The notes beneath the pieces were generated by a model. The model saw only the letters and a list, made by a program, of their open reading frames with translations, made no database searches and was not told the origin of the DNA. The translations under genes and the position numbers were made by a program. DNA of 64,000 bases, from positions 630,001-694,000 of the forward strand of contig NW_027488590.1 in NCBI RefSeq assembly GCF_050948215.1. Reading direction: 5' to 3'. Shown here piece by piece: positions 63,981 through 64,000 of the stretch. Every line of letters starts with the position of its first letter. The first letter of the stretch is position 1. The DNA comes from Halictus rubicundus (Eukaryota > Arthropoda > Insecta > Hymenoptera > Halictidae).

Positions 63981-64000
63981 ATGAGCAATGTGAATGCTTG
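63981..64000 (+). CDS. Possible start of a gene cut by the window end
   Basis: ATG AGC AAT GTG AAT GCT follows a CpG-rich leader with GTCGTC directly before the ATG. Only six codons are visible, so neither identity nor reality can be judged beyond context. Confidence 0.25.

Noticed and set aside
1..64000. tRNA or rRNA genes
   Set aside because: I looked for tRNA arm signatures (GGTTCGAATCC type) on both strands and saw no complete cloverleaf. The CCTGGGCCCATAACC at 55531 is a copia primer-binding site, not a tRNA gene.

Overview
The window is insect-type nuclear DNA: AT-rich, intron-containing and dense in transposons. I see no bacterial, plasmid or viral layout. The mix of Tc1/mariner, hAT, piggyBac-like, P-element-like, copia and R1/TRAS-like elements fits an insect, and my weak guess is Hymenoptera. 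The species cannot be named from the sequence alone.

The only host gene I can support is a two-pore-domain (K2P) potassium channel on the minus strand. Three coding exons are visible (56308-56513, 48442-48727, 46140-46420), and the 5' exons lie further right or outside the window. Its last exon ends at a TGA, but the same frame stays open for 82 more codons to a TAA at 45891-45893, which makes it a candidate stop-codon readthrough gene. The right edge (about 63500-64000) is CpG-rich and ends just after a possible start codon on the plus strand.

Layout from left to right. 1-3.9 kb: two small inverted-repeat transposons and degenerate tandem repeats. 4.1-6.8 kb: a THAP-domain P-element-type transposase broken by one TAG, which sits in a TAG-CTAG context. 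8.3-9.0 kb: a foldback. 9.5-12.0 kb: a DD41D-spaced mariner carrying a nested solo LTR. 12-21 kb: three copies of an unclassified repeat, hAT-like pieces, an LTR and a hAT-like element with very long inverted repeats. 21.2-28.3 kb: two head-to-tail TRAS-like non-LTR retrotransposons joined by CCCTAA arrays, with degenerate TTAGGG DNA in the opposite orientation on the far side. 29.4-30.1 kb: a satellite with 35-bp monomers organised as 105-bp trimers. 30-45 kb: several small non-autonomous elements and solo LTRs with no recognisable gene. 45.9-56.5 kb: the K2P gene, with a Tc1 transposon in its largest intron that itself contains a coding-intact copia element. 57-63 kb: a decayed mariner, a 1.26-kb solo LTR with a hairpin tandem array, and a Tc1/Tc3-type pseudogene.

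Apart from the channel, the genes do not form a pathway. They are independent mobile elements whose nesting gives an order of events: host intron, then Tc1, then copia; and mariner, then solo LTR. Intact target-site duplications at many of them make the boundaries exact.
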